This document shows positions 1 to 8,929 of a stretch of 10,725 nt of DNA, piece after piece. The notes under the pieces were generated by a model. That model was given only the letters and a program-made list of their open reading frames with translations, searched no databases and was not told the DNA's origin. Source of the stretch: Thioalkalivibrio sp. (GTDB lineage: Bacteria > Pseudomonadota > Gammaproteobacteria > Ectothiorhodospirales > Ectothiorhodospiraceae). The stretch spans positions 1-10,725 of the forward strand of contig PWRV01000278.1 in assembly GCA_003563455.1 (NCBI GenBank). Direction: 5' to 3'. The position numbers and the translations under genes are program-made. The first letter of the stretch is position 1. Every line of letters starts with the position of its first letter.

Positions 1-1316
1 ACCAGCTCGAATTCCAGTACTCCCGAGCCCGGTGCACGCATGCCGAAGAACAGTGTCAAGCGCCGCTGGGGCTGCATCGCGATCACCCGCCAGGAATCGA
101 CGGTGTCGCCGACCCGGAGCTCGTCGGGGTCTCGCCGGCCGTAACTGAGGCCCGGTCCGCCGACCATCCAGTCGAGGATCTCGCGGGTCTTCCATAGCGT
201 GTTCATGTAGAAGTACCGATTGGCGCCGCCGATCGAGGTGACCACCCTCCACGCATCCGCGACCGGAGCCTTCGCGACCGCCTCGCCGCCGGCGCGCTTC
301 GCATAGTAGGCGTAGTCGGGCCGGTAGTCCCGGAACGCAAAAGCCCCCTCGGTCCAGCGGGCGGCAATCTCGTGGCGGCGCTCTGCCTCGAAGGCCGCGC
401 GCACAGCGGCACGAAAATCCAGCAACGTCTGCGGCATCAGCCGCTGGATCTCCTCGTTGTCGGCGATGAAGTCCTGGCGCATGCCTTCGATCAGGGCCCG
501 GGCGACCGGGGTGGGGACGGCGGTGACGAAGCGCAACCAGTACGAGGACAGGCGGGGGGTGAGCAGCGGCACCGGGATAATGCGGGGCGGCCGTTTGCCG
601 GCTTCCTCGGCCAGTATGCGCATCATCTCCGCGTAGGTCAGGTGTTCCGGACCGGCCGCATCGAGGATTCTGCCCTCGGTCCCGGGCACGTCCGGCGCCC
701 GCACCAGGTAATCCATCAGATTCTCCAGTGCGACGGGCGGGGATTTCGCGAGGACCCAGCGCGGCGTGATCATCACGGGAAGGTGGAATACCAGATCGCG
801 CATCACTTCGAAGGCAGCCGATCCCGGTCCCACGATAATGCCGGCCCGGATCTCGGTGACCGGCACGTCTCCCTCGCGCAACAGGTCGCCGGTGCGCTGG
901 CGGGAGACGATGTGCTCGGTGTCGGCGGACGGTGGCACCAGCCCGCCCAGATACACGATGCGGCGCACGCCTGCGGCGGCCGCTGCCGTCGCGAAATTGG
1001 CCGCGGCCTCGAGGTCGATCCGGCCAAAGTTGCGGCCGGCGGCCATCGAGTGCACCAGGTAGTAGGCCGTATCGACATCACGCAGTGCGGGTTCCAGGGT
1101 CTCCGGCTTCAGCGCATCGGCGGCAACGCATTCGACCCCGGTCCATTCACGGGCCTCGAGAACCTCCGGTGAACGCGCCGCCGCCCGGACATGAAAACCT
1201 GCAGTCTGCAGACGGGGCACGAGGTGGGTACCGATGTAGCCGCTGGCCCCGAAGACGAGCCGAAGGTTGCGGCTGCAGGTGTCTGATCCGGTATCCGTTG
1301 GGGCCTGCGCTCTCAT
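1..1316 (-). CDS. SDR/NmrA-like NAD(P)-binding oxidoreductase with C-terminal DUF2867 domain (3' end beyond window)
   Basis: Reading the minus strand from the ATG at 1316 gives an open frame of about 438 codons that reaches the left edge without a stop. Residues 20-32 carry the Rossmann nucleotide-binding motif (VFGASGYIG, glycines near 23, 26 and 29). The middle resembles extended/atypical SDRs of the YbjT type: a 'YYLVHSM' stretch, then 'VGPGSAAFE' and 'LPVMITPRW'. The classical catalytic YxxxK is not evident, which is usual for this group. The last ~110 visible residues (from 'YAYYAKRAGG', with 'MNTLWKTREILDWMVGG') fit DUF2867. Family members are usually near 480-500 residues, so roughly the last 40-60 are missing. 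The start has a GAGG about 9 nt upstream. The substrate is unknown. The gene lies 97 nt behind menA on the same strand and may be co-transcribed, but nothing in the protein ties it to quinone or hydrogen metabolism. It is a confident coding call; the function is only at family level. Confidence 0.88.
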   Translation of the reverse strand, partial: MRAQAPTDTGSDTCSRNLRLVFGASGYIGTHLVPRLQTAGFHVRAAARSPEVLEAREWTGVECVAADALKPETLEPALRDVDTAYYLVHSMAAGRNFGRIDLEAAANFATAAAAAGVRRIVYLGGLVPPSADTEHIVSRQRTGDLLREGDVPVTEIRAGIIVGPGSAAFEVMRDLVFHLPVMITPRWVLAKSPPVALENLMDYLVRAPDVPGTEGRILDAAGPEHLTYAEMMRILAEEAGKRPPRIIPVPLLTPRLSSYWLRFVTAVPTPVARALIEGMRQDFIADNEEIQRLMPQTLLDFRAAVRAAFEAERRHEIAARWTEGAFAFRDYRPDYAYYAKRAGGEAVAKAPVADAWRVVTSIGGANRYFYMNTLWKTREILDWMVGGPGLSYGRRDPDELRVGDTVDSWRVIAMQPQRRLTLFFGMRAPGSGVLEFEL

Positions 1317-1387
1317 CGTGTCGATCCTCGGAAAGAAGCGGTCCGTTGGCAGGGTCCGCCGGGGCGCGCTTCGTGTCCAGAACCCCG

Positions 1388-1413
1388 GCGCACGCTATCC
1401 TGTGGCCGTGCGC
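1388..1413 (-). other. stem-loop directly after the menA stop
   Basis: A perfect 7-bp inverted repeat (GCGCACG at 1388-1394, CGTGCGC at 1407-1413) with a 12-nt loop sits immediately downstream of the menA stop codon on the minus strand. No T-run follows it, so it is not a canonical intrinsic terminator. It may protect the menA 3' end or weakly attenuate read-through into the SDR gene. Confidence 0.3.
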
Positions 1414-2313
1414 TCAAAGGAAGATGCCTCCGTATCGGATGGCCAGCCACAGCGCAAAGAGCAGGGAGAACATCGCGGTCCAGCCGAGCAGGGGATTCAG
1501 CGCGTGAGCGTCCCGGTTCGCGGCTTCCCGGCTCAATAGAGCGGCTCCGGCGAGCAGCGCGACCCACGCAAGCCAGGTCCAGCCCGGCAGCCCGAGCGGC
1601 AGGGCGACGAGAACCGGAACCACGAGCAGAACGGCAAACAGCCGCCGGGTGTTCTGCGGGCCGATCCGGACCGCCAGCGTATGTTTCCCGGCCCGCGCGT
1701 CGCCGTGGCGGTCACGCAGATTGTTCACCACCAGAATCGCGGCGACGGGCAGGCCCACCAGGACCGACGCCAGGATCGCGTCAAGGCCGATCGGACTGCG
1801 GTGGGCGAGCAGGCTGCCCAGCACGGCCACCGGCCCGAAGAAGAACCAGACGGCGACCTCGCCCAGCGCACGGTTCGCGTAGGGGCGGCGTCCGCCGCTG
1901 TAGCCCAGCACGCCGAGCAGCGCCAGCGCCCCGAGCACCCACAGCAGCCAGTGGCCGGCGACTATCAGCCAAAGCCCGCTCACCACTGCGATGCCCAGCG
2001 TGAGGCCCAGGCCGACGCGGAGCTGCCCGGCGCTCAGCAATCCGCTCTGCAGGGCTCGCGTGGGACCGAGACGGTCCGCCTGGTCCACACCCGACAGTCC
2101 ATCGAAGAGATCGTTGGCGAGGTTCACCGCGATCTGGAGTGCCAGTGCACAGACCACGCACAGAACCGCGGTGATCCAGGAGAAGTGGCCCACGACCACC
2201 AGTGTCTGTCCCAGGAGGACCGGGCCCAACGCTGCGGGAAGGGTCCGTGGCCGAACCGTCTGCGACCAGATCTGAAGGGAGTTCAAGTTCTGCACATCCT
2301 CGTCATTCCGCAT
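1414..2313 (-). CDS. menA: 1,4-dihydroxy-2-naphthoate polyprenyltransferase (MenA), UbiA superfamily
   Basis: This 299-residue integral membrane prenyltransferase attaches the polyprenyl tail to 1,4-dihydroxy-2-naphthoate to give demethylmenaquinone, the membrane step of menaquinone synthesis. Two Mg-diphosphate binding motifs are visible: 'NLANDLFDGLSGVD' near residues 64-77 and 'NNLRDRHGDARAGK' near 197-210. The second, followed by 'HTLAVRIG', separates MenA from UbiA (4-hydroxybenzoate prenyltransferase). About eight to nine hydrophobic segments follow the family layout. I chose the ATG at 2313 because GGGGAG lies 9 nt upstream and the conserved 'WSQTVRPRTLPAALGPVLLG' begins soon after. 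A longer frame to 2430 adds 39 residues that look non-conserved. Other menaquinone genes are not in the window. Menaquinone is a plausible electron acceptor for the neighbouring hydrogenase, but proximity is the only link seen here. Confidence 0.9.
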   Translation of the reverse strand: MRNDEDVQNLNSLQIWSQTVRPRTLPAALGPVLLGQTLVVVGHFSWITAVLCVVCALALQIAVNLANDLFDGLSGVDQADRLGPTRALQSGLLSAGQLRVGLGLTLGIAVVSGLWLIVAGHWLLWVLGALALLGVLGYSGGRRPYANRALGEVAVWFFFGPVAVLGSLLAHRSPIGLDAILASVLVGLPVAAILVVNNLRDRHGDARAGKHTLAVRIGPQNTRRLFAVLLVVPVLVALPLGLPGWTWLAWVALLAGAALLSREAANRDAHALNPLLGWTAMFSLLFALWLAIRYGGIFL

Positions 2314-2549
2314 TACGGTGATCTCCCCGGCGCCGAGCGTTCGGGCTTGCGCCCACCGGCTTAACCGGATTCGTGCCGGGAAGTGTGCGCCGGAAGCAGG
2401 GTGACTGCTATCCTGCGCGTCGAGCCGCAACGCAACGAATCCGCGAGCGATGGTCCCGTGGTCCCGGCGCGGCGGCAGTCTAGCATCCGCGGCCCCGTTG
2501 TATTCGGGTCAGACGGACCCGGCTGTAATTGGCGCGAAAAGGGAGCGAA
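2314..2549. other. divergent intergenic region between menA and the BASS transporter gene
   Basis: These 236 nt should hold the promoters of both menA (leftward) and the transporter gene (rightward). I see no hexamer pair good enough to call. A small hairpin (CGGGTC, 5-nt loop, GACCCG) lies about 30 nt upstream of the transporter start. There is no convincing ORF, operator palindrome or RNA gene. Confidence 0.4.
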
Positions 2550-3440
2550 ATGGCGGGGGAGTGGTTACCGCAAGTGGTATTGCCGTGGATCCTGGCGAGC
2601 GTGATGCTGGCCATGGGACTGAGTCTCACCCGCGAAGACTTTGCACGGGTACTGCAGCACCCGCAACGGGTGGCACTGGGCCTCGGACTGCAGATGGTCG
2701 CGCTGCCACTGCTGGCCTGGGGGCTGGTGCTGCTGCTGCCGCTGCCGCCGATGGCGGCCGCGGGTCTCCTGCTTGTGGCACTGGTCCCGGGCGGGGCGAC
2801 TTCGAACATGTTCAGTTACCTCGTGCAGGGGGACCTCGCGCTGTCGGTCAGCCTGACCGCAGTCGCGGCGATGCTGGTCCCCTTCACCCTGCCGCTGATC
2901 ATGGGCTGGAATTTCCAGCTGCTGGGTCTTGCCGCTGAAGGATTTTTGCTTCCCTACTGGAGCACCGTGGGGCAACTCCTGCTGGTGACAGTGGTACCGG
3001 TGACGCTGGGGATGGCGCTGCGGCGGTGGCTGGGCGACCGCGCTGTTCAGGCCTGGCTGCCCCTGGTAAAGATCTTCACCGGTGTGGCGATGGTCAGCAT
3101 CGTTCTGGCACTGTTTCTGGCCTACCATCAGCGTCTTCCGGCGTTGTTGAGCCTCGAGACGCTCGCCGTGCTGCTGCTGTGCATGTCGGCCATGGCGATG
3201 GGTTATCAGGCCTCGCGGCAGTTCGGACTCCCCCGGGACAGCTCGCGCGCGATCACGGTGGAGGTGGGGGTTCAGAACGCCGGGGTGGCGATGATGGTGG
3301 CCTTTGCGATCCTGCACTTACCGCAACTCGGGCTCGTGCCGCTGCTCTATGGTCTGCTGATGAATGTGCCGGTCTTCCTCTGGGTGTTTTATTGCCTCTG
3401 GCGGGATCGGCAGCTGGTGGCGGTGGCCGACCGTTCCTGA
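2550..3440 (+). CDS. bile acid:sodium symporter (BASS) family transporter
   Basis: This 296-residue, very hydrophobic protein has about nine to ten predicted membrane segments and belongs to the SBF/BASS family (TC 2.A.28). Signatures are 'GGATSNMFSYLVQGDLALSV' at residues 81-100 (the crossover motif near the sodium sites) and 'VEVGVQNAGVAM' in the C-terminal half, where the family has E-[VL]-G-x-Q-N. The length is normal for bacterial members. The ATG at 2550 is preceded by AGGGAG at a short 4-nt spacing; an in-frame TTG at 2529 would add seven residues. Bacterial BASS proteins usually move organic anions such as pantoate, keto acids or sterol-like acids with sodium. The substrate cannot be read from sequence. 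It is divergent from menA and convergent with the hydrogenase operon, so it is probably a single-gene unit unrelated to hydrogen metabolism. Confidence 0.88.
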   Translation: MAGEWLPQVVLPWILASVMLAMGLSLTREDFARVLQHPQRVALGLGLQMVALPLLAWGLVLLLPLPPMAAAGLLLVALVPGGATSNMFSYLVQGDLALSVSLTAVAAMLVPFTLPLIMGWNFQLLGLAAEGFLLPYWSTVGQLLLVTVVPVTLGMALRRWLGDRAVQAWLPLVKIFTGVAMVSIVLALFLAYHQRLPALLSLETLAVLLLCMSAMAMGYQASRQFGLPRDSSRAITVEVGVQNAGVAMMVAFAILHLPQLGLVPLLYGLLMNVPVFLWVFYCLWRDRQLVAVADRS

Positions 3441-3472
3441 GCCGTTCTCGGACGTATCTGTGCGCCCCCATG

Positions 3473-3536
3473 CTGCAGGAGGCGAGCCCTCTCGCCGATT
3501 CGACGCCGGATCGGCCAGGGGGCGGGCCTCCTGCAG
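3473..3536. repeat. inverted pair of 27-nt REP-like units (REPIN)
   Basis: Two 27-nt units face each other: 3473-3499 on plus and 3510-3536 on minus, with a 10-nt spacer. Both begin CTGCAGGAGGC and end GCCGAT; 23 of 27 positions agree. Each folds on its own into a hairpin (first unit GGCGAG-CCCT-CTCGCC at 3481-3496). Two of the four differences form a compensatory swap: G-C in one unit is C-G in the other at the fourth stem pair. The GGAG at the stem foot, the extragenic position between convergent genes and the head-to-head doublet are the hallmarks of REP/REPIN elements mobilised in trans by RAYT (TnpA-REP) transposases. No RAYT gene and no further copy is visible in this window. Confidence 0.7.
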
Positions 3537-3545
3537 GGCGAGGAC

Positions 3546-3577
3546 AAAAAAGGGCCGGAGGATCGCTCCTCCGGCCC
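3546..3577 (-). terminator. Rho-independent terminator of the hydrogenase operon
   Basis: Read on the minus strand this is a perfect 11-bp stem (GGGCCGGAGGA / TCCTCCGGCCC) closed by a GCGA tetraloop of the stable GNRA class and followed at once by six Ts (the six As at 3546-3551 on plus). It lies about 60 nt beyond the hynL stop. The T-run is on the minus-strand side only, so the terminator serves hynL rather than the convergent transporter gene. Confidence 0.93.
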
Positions 3578-3581
3578 CGTG

Positions 3582-3628
3582 CTGGCCGTGAAGGCCAGAA
3601 AGCCGGGAGCACATTCAGTGCCCCCGGC
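3582..3628 (-). other. two further hairpins between the hynL stop and the terminator
   Basis: Hairpin one spans 3602-3628: GCCGGG/CCCGGC, one mismatch, then GCAC/GTGC around a 5-nt loop. Hairpin two spans 3582-3598: CTGGCC, 5-nt loop, GGCCAG. With the terminator at 3546-3577 they make three consecutive stem-loops in the hynL 3' untranslated region. The likely role is protection of the mRNA 3' end. Confidence 0.5.
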
Positions 3629-3635
3629 GGTTCGG

Positions 3636-5371
<1,736 letters not shown>

Positions 5372-5375
<4 letters not shown>

Positions 5376-6739
5376 CGCTTAGCATCCTCTACAAGGTTTT
5401 CAGCCACCAGTTCGAGCAGGCTGTTCATGTCTTTGCCCCAGCTCAGTTTCTCGCCGCTCTCATCGAAGTTCTGGCGGCAGTTGGAGCAGCTCGTGACCAT
5501 CATCTCCGCTCCGGTCGAATCAAGCTGCCGGAACTTGTTGGCCATGATCTTGTAGCGGAGCGTGTCGGCGCGGTGGATCGTGATCACGCCGCCGCCACCG
5601 CCGCAGCAGAGGTTCATGTTGCCACCGCTCTCGGCCTCCCGGAGTTCGACGCCCAGCGCCTCGAGCACCTTTCGGGGTGCCGGGGTGGCGCCGCCACGGC
5701 GCGAGACCTGGCACGGATCGTGGAAGGCGACGGACTTGTTCACGGTCTTCAGCTTCAGGTCTCCGGCATCGACCGCATCGGCCAGGAACTCGGAGATGTG
5801 CTGGATCTTGAAGGGCAGGGGTTTGCCGTACATGTTCGCCCCCTGCCAGCGCAGTGCCTGGTAGGCGTGGCCGCATTCCGGCAGGATCACCAGCTTCGCG
5901 CCGATCTTCTCGGCGGTGGCGATCACCTTCATCGACATGTCCTTCTGCCAGCCCGTGTTGCCGGAGAGCATGCCGAAGTTGGTCGCCTCGTAGCCGTCGG
6001 TCCGGAAGGTCCAGGACTTGCCCATGTGGTTCAGGATCTTCGCCGTGGCCGCCATCGATTCCGGGTATTTCTGGATCTCGATGGACGACATCAGCACGAG
6101 CACGTCAGCCTGGTCCTCGTCGATGTGCATTTCGACTTCGTGTTCGTCACCCATCCACTCGACACGGTCCTCGAAGACCGAAGGTGTGGCACCCAGCGGG
6201 CTGCCTTCCTTCTGTGCCTTCGCGGTAACCGTGTAGAGCTCGTGCGGGACCAGTCCGGCGTGGAACATCGCGTGACGCGCCATGCCGACCAGGGTCGCGA
6301 TGTCGATACTCATCGGACAGATCATCGTGCAGCGACCGCACATGGTGCAGGTGTCGTACAGCAGTTCCTGCCACTCCTTGAGCTCGTCGACCGTAACTTT
6401 CGGCTTCAGATTGAGGGTCTTGTACAGGAAGGCCAGCGGTCCGGCCTCCCGCTTGTAGGCCTGCTTGAACGGCTCGAGCTTCCAGATCGGGGTGTGGCGC
6501 GGGTTGCCGCTGGCCTCGTAGAACGGGCAGGCGTGGGCACAGGCACCGCAGTGGATGCAGGCCTCCATATAGGTCGCGCTGACCCTTCCGAAGTCCTTGG
6601 CAAAATTCACCATCGCCTTCTCGATGCGCTCGTCATCGGTCATGTCGCCCTGAACGTCGAAGCGTTCCTCGGGCTTGGTAACGGAGAAGCGTTTGGATTC
6701 GAAGTCGAGCTCGATTTCGGTAACGGTTGTATTACTCAT
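5372..6739 (-). CDS. isp2: Isp2: HdrD/DsrK-like iron-sulfur protein of the hydrogenase complex
   Basis: This 455-residue protein has no signal peptide and is predicted to be cytoplasmic and membrane-associated through Isp1. Two ferredoxin-type [4Fe-4S] motifs occur at residues 61-71 ('CIHCGACAHAC') and 131-141 ('CTMCGRCTMIC'), each followed by Pro. A cysteine-rich CCG domain follows: 'HDPC' near 343, 'LCCGGGGG' near 377-384 and 'SCSNC' near 417-421. This is the CX34CCX38CXXC pattern that binds the non-cubane [4Fe-4S] cluster of HdrB/HdrD heterodisulfide reductases. The upstream half-domain has 'ECGH' near 289 but 'LSG' where a second CCG would stand, so only one such site is intact, as I recall for DsrK. 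The likely role is electron transfer between Isp1 and a cytoplasmic thiol/disulfide or sulfur partner. The start overlaps the isp1 stop (ATGA) and has GGGGG 6 nt upstream. Confidence 0.95.
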
Positions 6740-7389
6740 GCCATGCCCCCTCTACGCGCAAAGCGGGAACCGGTGGTGTAACGGGACACCACGAACCAGA
6801 AGGAATGCATCAGCTTGCCGAACGGGAAGTAGATCAGCAGCAGCCAGACGCTCAGAAGATGGATCGCCAGTCCGGTCTCGTAGTGCGGCCACATGCCCAT
6901 CGTGGTCATCAGACCGGTGACGAAGGGTGCGGTGGTCACGAACCAGGTGGCGTAGTCGTCAAAGTTGGAGATCATCCGCTGCACCGGGTTGACCAGGCGC
7001 TTGATCAGCGCGATGAACAGCGCGAGTGTGGTGATCACGGCCACCGCGGTGATCACGCCGCCCGGCAGGGTCCACCAGGTGAAGCCCACGATGTCGGCGA
7101 AGAAGAGCATGTGCGGCGTGCCAAAGATCAGCACGATGAACAGGCCAAGGTGAATCACGTAGCCGACGATGTACTGGGTGCCGACCTTGGGGACAAACGG
7201 CTTGTAGGGCCAGGCGTGAACGAACAGGCCCTTGATGCCTCCGATCCAGGCGCCCTTCTGGCGGGGCTCGGATAGATCCTTCTTCTGGCGCAGGGCCCAG
7301 ACGCCGACCAGGCGCCAGACGATGCCTACCACGAAAATGATGATCGCGATCTGCATCGCGGGTCCACGTGCAAAGTCAAGGAGTGTCAT
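6736..7389 (-). CDS. isp1: Isp1: NarI-like membrane cytochrome b of the hydrogenase complex
   Basis: This 217-residue protein has five predicted membrane helices, near residues 11-31, 72-92, 110-130, 148-165 and 172-190. It resembles the NarI/DsrM family of di-haem cytochrome b subunits. His177 and His195 lie 18 residues apart on and after the last helix, the same spacing as the NarI pair His187/His205. His80 and His93, on and near helix 2, are the likely partners. The role is to pass electrons from the periplasmic HynS cluster relay across or into the membrane, to quinone and/or Isp2. The start at 7389 is 2 nt behind the hynS stop, with GGGAGG about 9 nt upstream inside the hynS end; the stop overlaps isp2 by 4 nt. 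It is shorter than and different from the HupC/HyaC cytochrome b of group 1d hydrogenases, which supports the Isp assignment. Confidence 0.93.
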   Translation of the reverse strand: MTLLDFARGPAMQIAIIIFVVGIVWRLVGVWALRQKKDLSEPRQKGAWIGGIKGLFVHAWPYKPFVPKVGTQYIVGYVIHLGLFIVLIFGTPHMLFFADIVGFTWWTLPGGVITAVAVITTLALFIALIKRLVNPVQRMISNFDDYATWFVTTAPFVTGLMTTMGMWPHYETGLAIHLLSVWLLLIYFPFGKLMHSFWFVVSRYTTGSRFARRGGMA

Positions 7390-7391
7390 GG

Positions 7392-8453
7392 CTACTTGCC
7401 TCCCGAGATCTTGTCTTGGTTACGACGGGACATGACGGCCGATGCCGCTCCCAGTGCCACACCGGCGGCAGCCGCGATCGCGATACCTTCCGCGGTACCC
7501 CACTGGCCGGCCGAGAGCGGCTTGTAGAAGCCTTCCTTGTCCCAGAAATCGGGCTCGGAGCAGCCAATGCAGCCGTGACCGGACTGGATGGGCCAGCTGA
7601 CGCCCTGGTTGAACTTCAGGGTTGCACAGGCATTGTGGGTAATCGGGCCCTTGCAGCCGAGCGGGTACAGGCACCAGCCCTTGCGCGCGCCTTCGTCATC
7701 GAAGCTGTAGGCGAACTTGCCCTGATCGTAGAAAGTGCGCCGGTAGCAGCGGTCGTGAATGGTGTCGGCGAAGAAAGCCTTCGGCCGCTTCAGGCGATCC
7801 ACCTCGGGCAGCGCACCGAAGGCGAGGAAGCTGGTCAGCACGCCGGTCATCACCTCGGGCATCGGGGGGCAGCCCGGCACGTTCAGGATCGGCTTGTCGG
7901 TAATGATTTGGTCGACTCCGACTGCGCCCGTCGGGTTGGGGTTGGCCGCACCGACACCGCCGAAGCTCGCGCAGGTGCCGATGCTGACGATCGCGGCCGC
8001 GCCTTCGCTCAGTTCGCGCAGCGAGTCCAGGTGGCTCTGGCCGTGCGATACGGAGTAGATCCCGTCGTCCTTCAGCGGGATGGAGCCGTCCACGAGAAGG
8101 AGATACTTGCCCCAGTTCTCCTCCATCGCGGTCTGGATTGCCTCGATCGCCTGATCACCCGCGGCCGCCTGCAGCGTGTGCTGGAAATCCAGCGATACGA
8201 AGTTGAAGATCAGGTTCTCCAGCGTTGGCGCGAAGGACCGGGTCAGCGACTCGAGGCAGCCGGTGCACTCCTGATAGGCCATCATGATCACCGACTGCCT
8301 GCGGGCCTGAGCCAGCGAGTCGGCCATTGCCGGCACCATCGCGGCAGGGATGGCCATGGAGGAGGCCACCCCCGCGCAGAACTTGAGGAAGGAACGCCTG
8401 GAAATGCCCTGGCGGCGCAGTTCCTCGCCTAATGTCAAATCGTGCTCTTTCAT
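7392..8453 (-). CDS. hynS: [NiFe] hydrogenase small subunit, Isp-type (group 1e) HynS
   Basis: This 353-residue electron-transfer subunit carries three Fe-S clusters. The N-terminus has a Tat signal ('SRRSFLKF' at 18-25, then a hydrophobic run to about 45), so the HynSL dimer is exported folded. Expected ligands are present: proximal [4Fe-4S] Cys63, Cys66, Cys161 and Cys195; distal His233, Cys236, Cys261 and Cys267; medial [3Fe-4S] Cys276, Cys295 and Cys298 ('GHGCIGCSEPDFWD'). The C-terminus has an Ala/Gly-rich hydrophobic segment (about 322-341) followed by basic residues, a membrane anchor typical of this class. I chose the ATG at 8453 because AGGGGG lies 5 nt upstream and the Tat region begins normally. 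A GTG at 8498 would overlap hupH and add 15 unremarkable residues. No extra cysteines near the proximal cluster mark it as a six-cysteine O2-tolerant type. Confidence 0.96.
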   Translation of the reverse strand: MKEHDLTLGEELRRQGISRRSFLKFCAGVASSMAIPAAMVPAMADSLAQARRQSVIMMAYQECTGCLESLTRSFAPTLENLIFNFVSLDFQHTLQAAAGDQAIEAIQTAMEENWGKYLLLVDGSIPLKDDGIYSVSHGQSHLDSLRELSEGAAAIVSIGTCASFGGVGAANPNPTGAVGVDQIITDKPILNVPGCPPMPEVMTGVLTSFLAFGALPEVDRLKRPKAFFADTIHDRCYRRTFYDQGKFAYSFDDEGARKGWCLYPLGCKGPITHNACATLKFNQGVSWPIQSGHGCIGCSEPDFWDKEGFYKPLSAGQWGTAEGIAIAAAAGVALGAASAVMSRRNQDKISGGK

Positions 8454-8494
8454 GCCGACCCCCTTTGTGCAAGTCGTCGCTGGATTGCGAGTGG

Positions 8495-8929
8495 TCACTG
8501 TTGCTTCGGGTCCAGTTCGTCGAACGTGGACGGAAATTGTCGGGCGCTCGCCTGAATGTCTTCGCGATGGGCCTCGAGGATCATCGGGACCGTGCCGATC
8601 TCCAGTTGCTGGGTGATTACGCGATCGTCCTCACCGAGGTACTTGACCCACCAGACCCCGGGGTATGCGGTCTCGAAGACCTCGGTGGGGCCCGCGGCGT
8701 TGATCCGGGCCTCGACCTCTCCGCGTCCCAGCTTCTCCTCGAGCAGCTGGAGGTCGCCGTCACTGAGCGGGAGGTTCGTGAGCTCCACCACCTGCCGGTC
8801 TCCGCCTTGCGATACCGTGTTCAGGTGATCGGCGACCTCACGCAACAAAGCGACGGCGAGCCCGGTGGTTTCGGACGAGCCGGGTACGGGGCCCGAGTCG
8901 AGCTTGACCGCGATGTCCTTCAGGCTCAT
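8495..8929 (-). CDS. hupH: HupH/HyaF-like hydrogenase expression protein, single-domain form
   Basis: This 144-residue protein contains the HupH C-terminal conserved region: 'GEVEARINAAGPTEVFETAYPGVWWVKYL' spans about residues 68-100 and 'ITQQLEIGTVPMIL' follows. HupH/HyaF proteins help assemble the cluster-bearing small subunit or assist export; the exact biochemistry is unsettled. Classical HupH/HyaF are near 280 residues with a second related segment, so this is a short, one-domain version, as often seen next to Isp-type hydrogenases. The ATG at 8929 overlaps the hupD stop by 4 nt and has GGAGG 8 nt upstream; an in-frame GTG at 8938 is less likely. HynS starts 41 nt after its stop. Confidence 0.85.
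   Translation of the reverse strand: MSLKDIAVKLDSGPVPGSSETTGLAVALLREVADHLNTVSQGGDRQVVELTNLPLSDGDLQLLEEKLGRGEVEARINAAGPTEVFETAYPGVWWVKYLGEDDRVITQQLEIGTVPMILEAHREDIQASARQFPSTFDELDPKQQ

Noticed and set aside
372..1172. Plus-strand open frame of 266 codons
   Set aside because: It is the antisense shadow of the SDR/DUF2867 gene, which has clear family motifs. The product is rich in His, Gly, Gln and Arg without domain signatures, typical of antisense frames in high-GC DNA.
1394..2415. GCTATCCTG repeated at 1394-1402 and 2407-2415, each upstream of a minus-strand gene, as a shared promoter element
   Set aside because: The first copy lies in the loop of the hairpin after menA. Only the second has even a weak -35 at 17 nt. 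A 9-mer match in this length may be chance.
3473..3536. The large palindrome as a terminator for the BASS transporter gene
   Set aside because: No T-run follows on the plus strand, and the two-unit internal structure fits a REP doublet better.
5573..6781. Plus-strand open frame of 402 codons
   Set aside because: It lies opposite isp2, whose ferredoxin and CCG motifs are unmistakable. The long antisense frame results from GC-rich third positions. The same holds for 4665-5555, 7368-8432, 1681-2364 and 2565-3317.
7392..8453. Oxygen-tolerant (six-cysteine proximal cluster) hydrogenase
   Set aside because: The proximal motif is the ordinary CTGC with no added cysteines next to it, so the standard four-cysteine cluster is expected.
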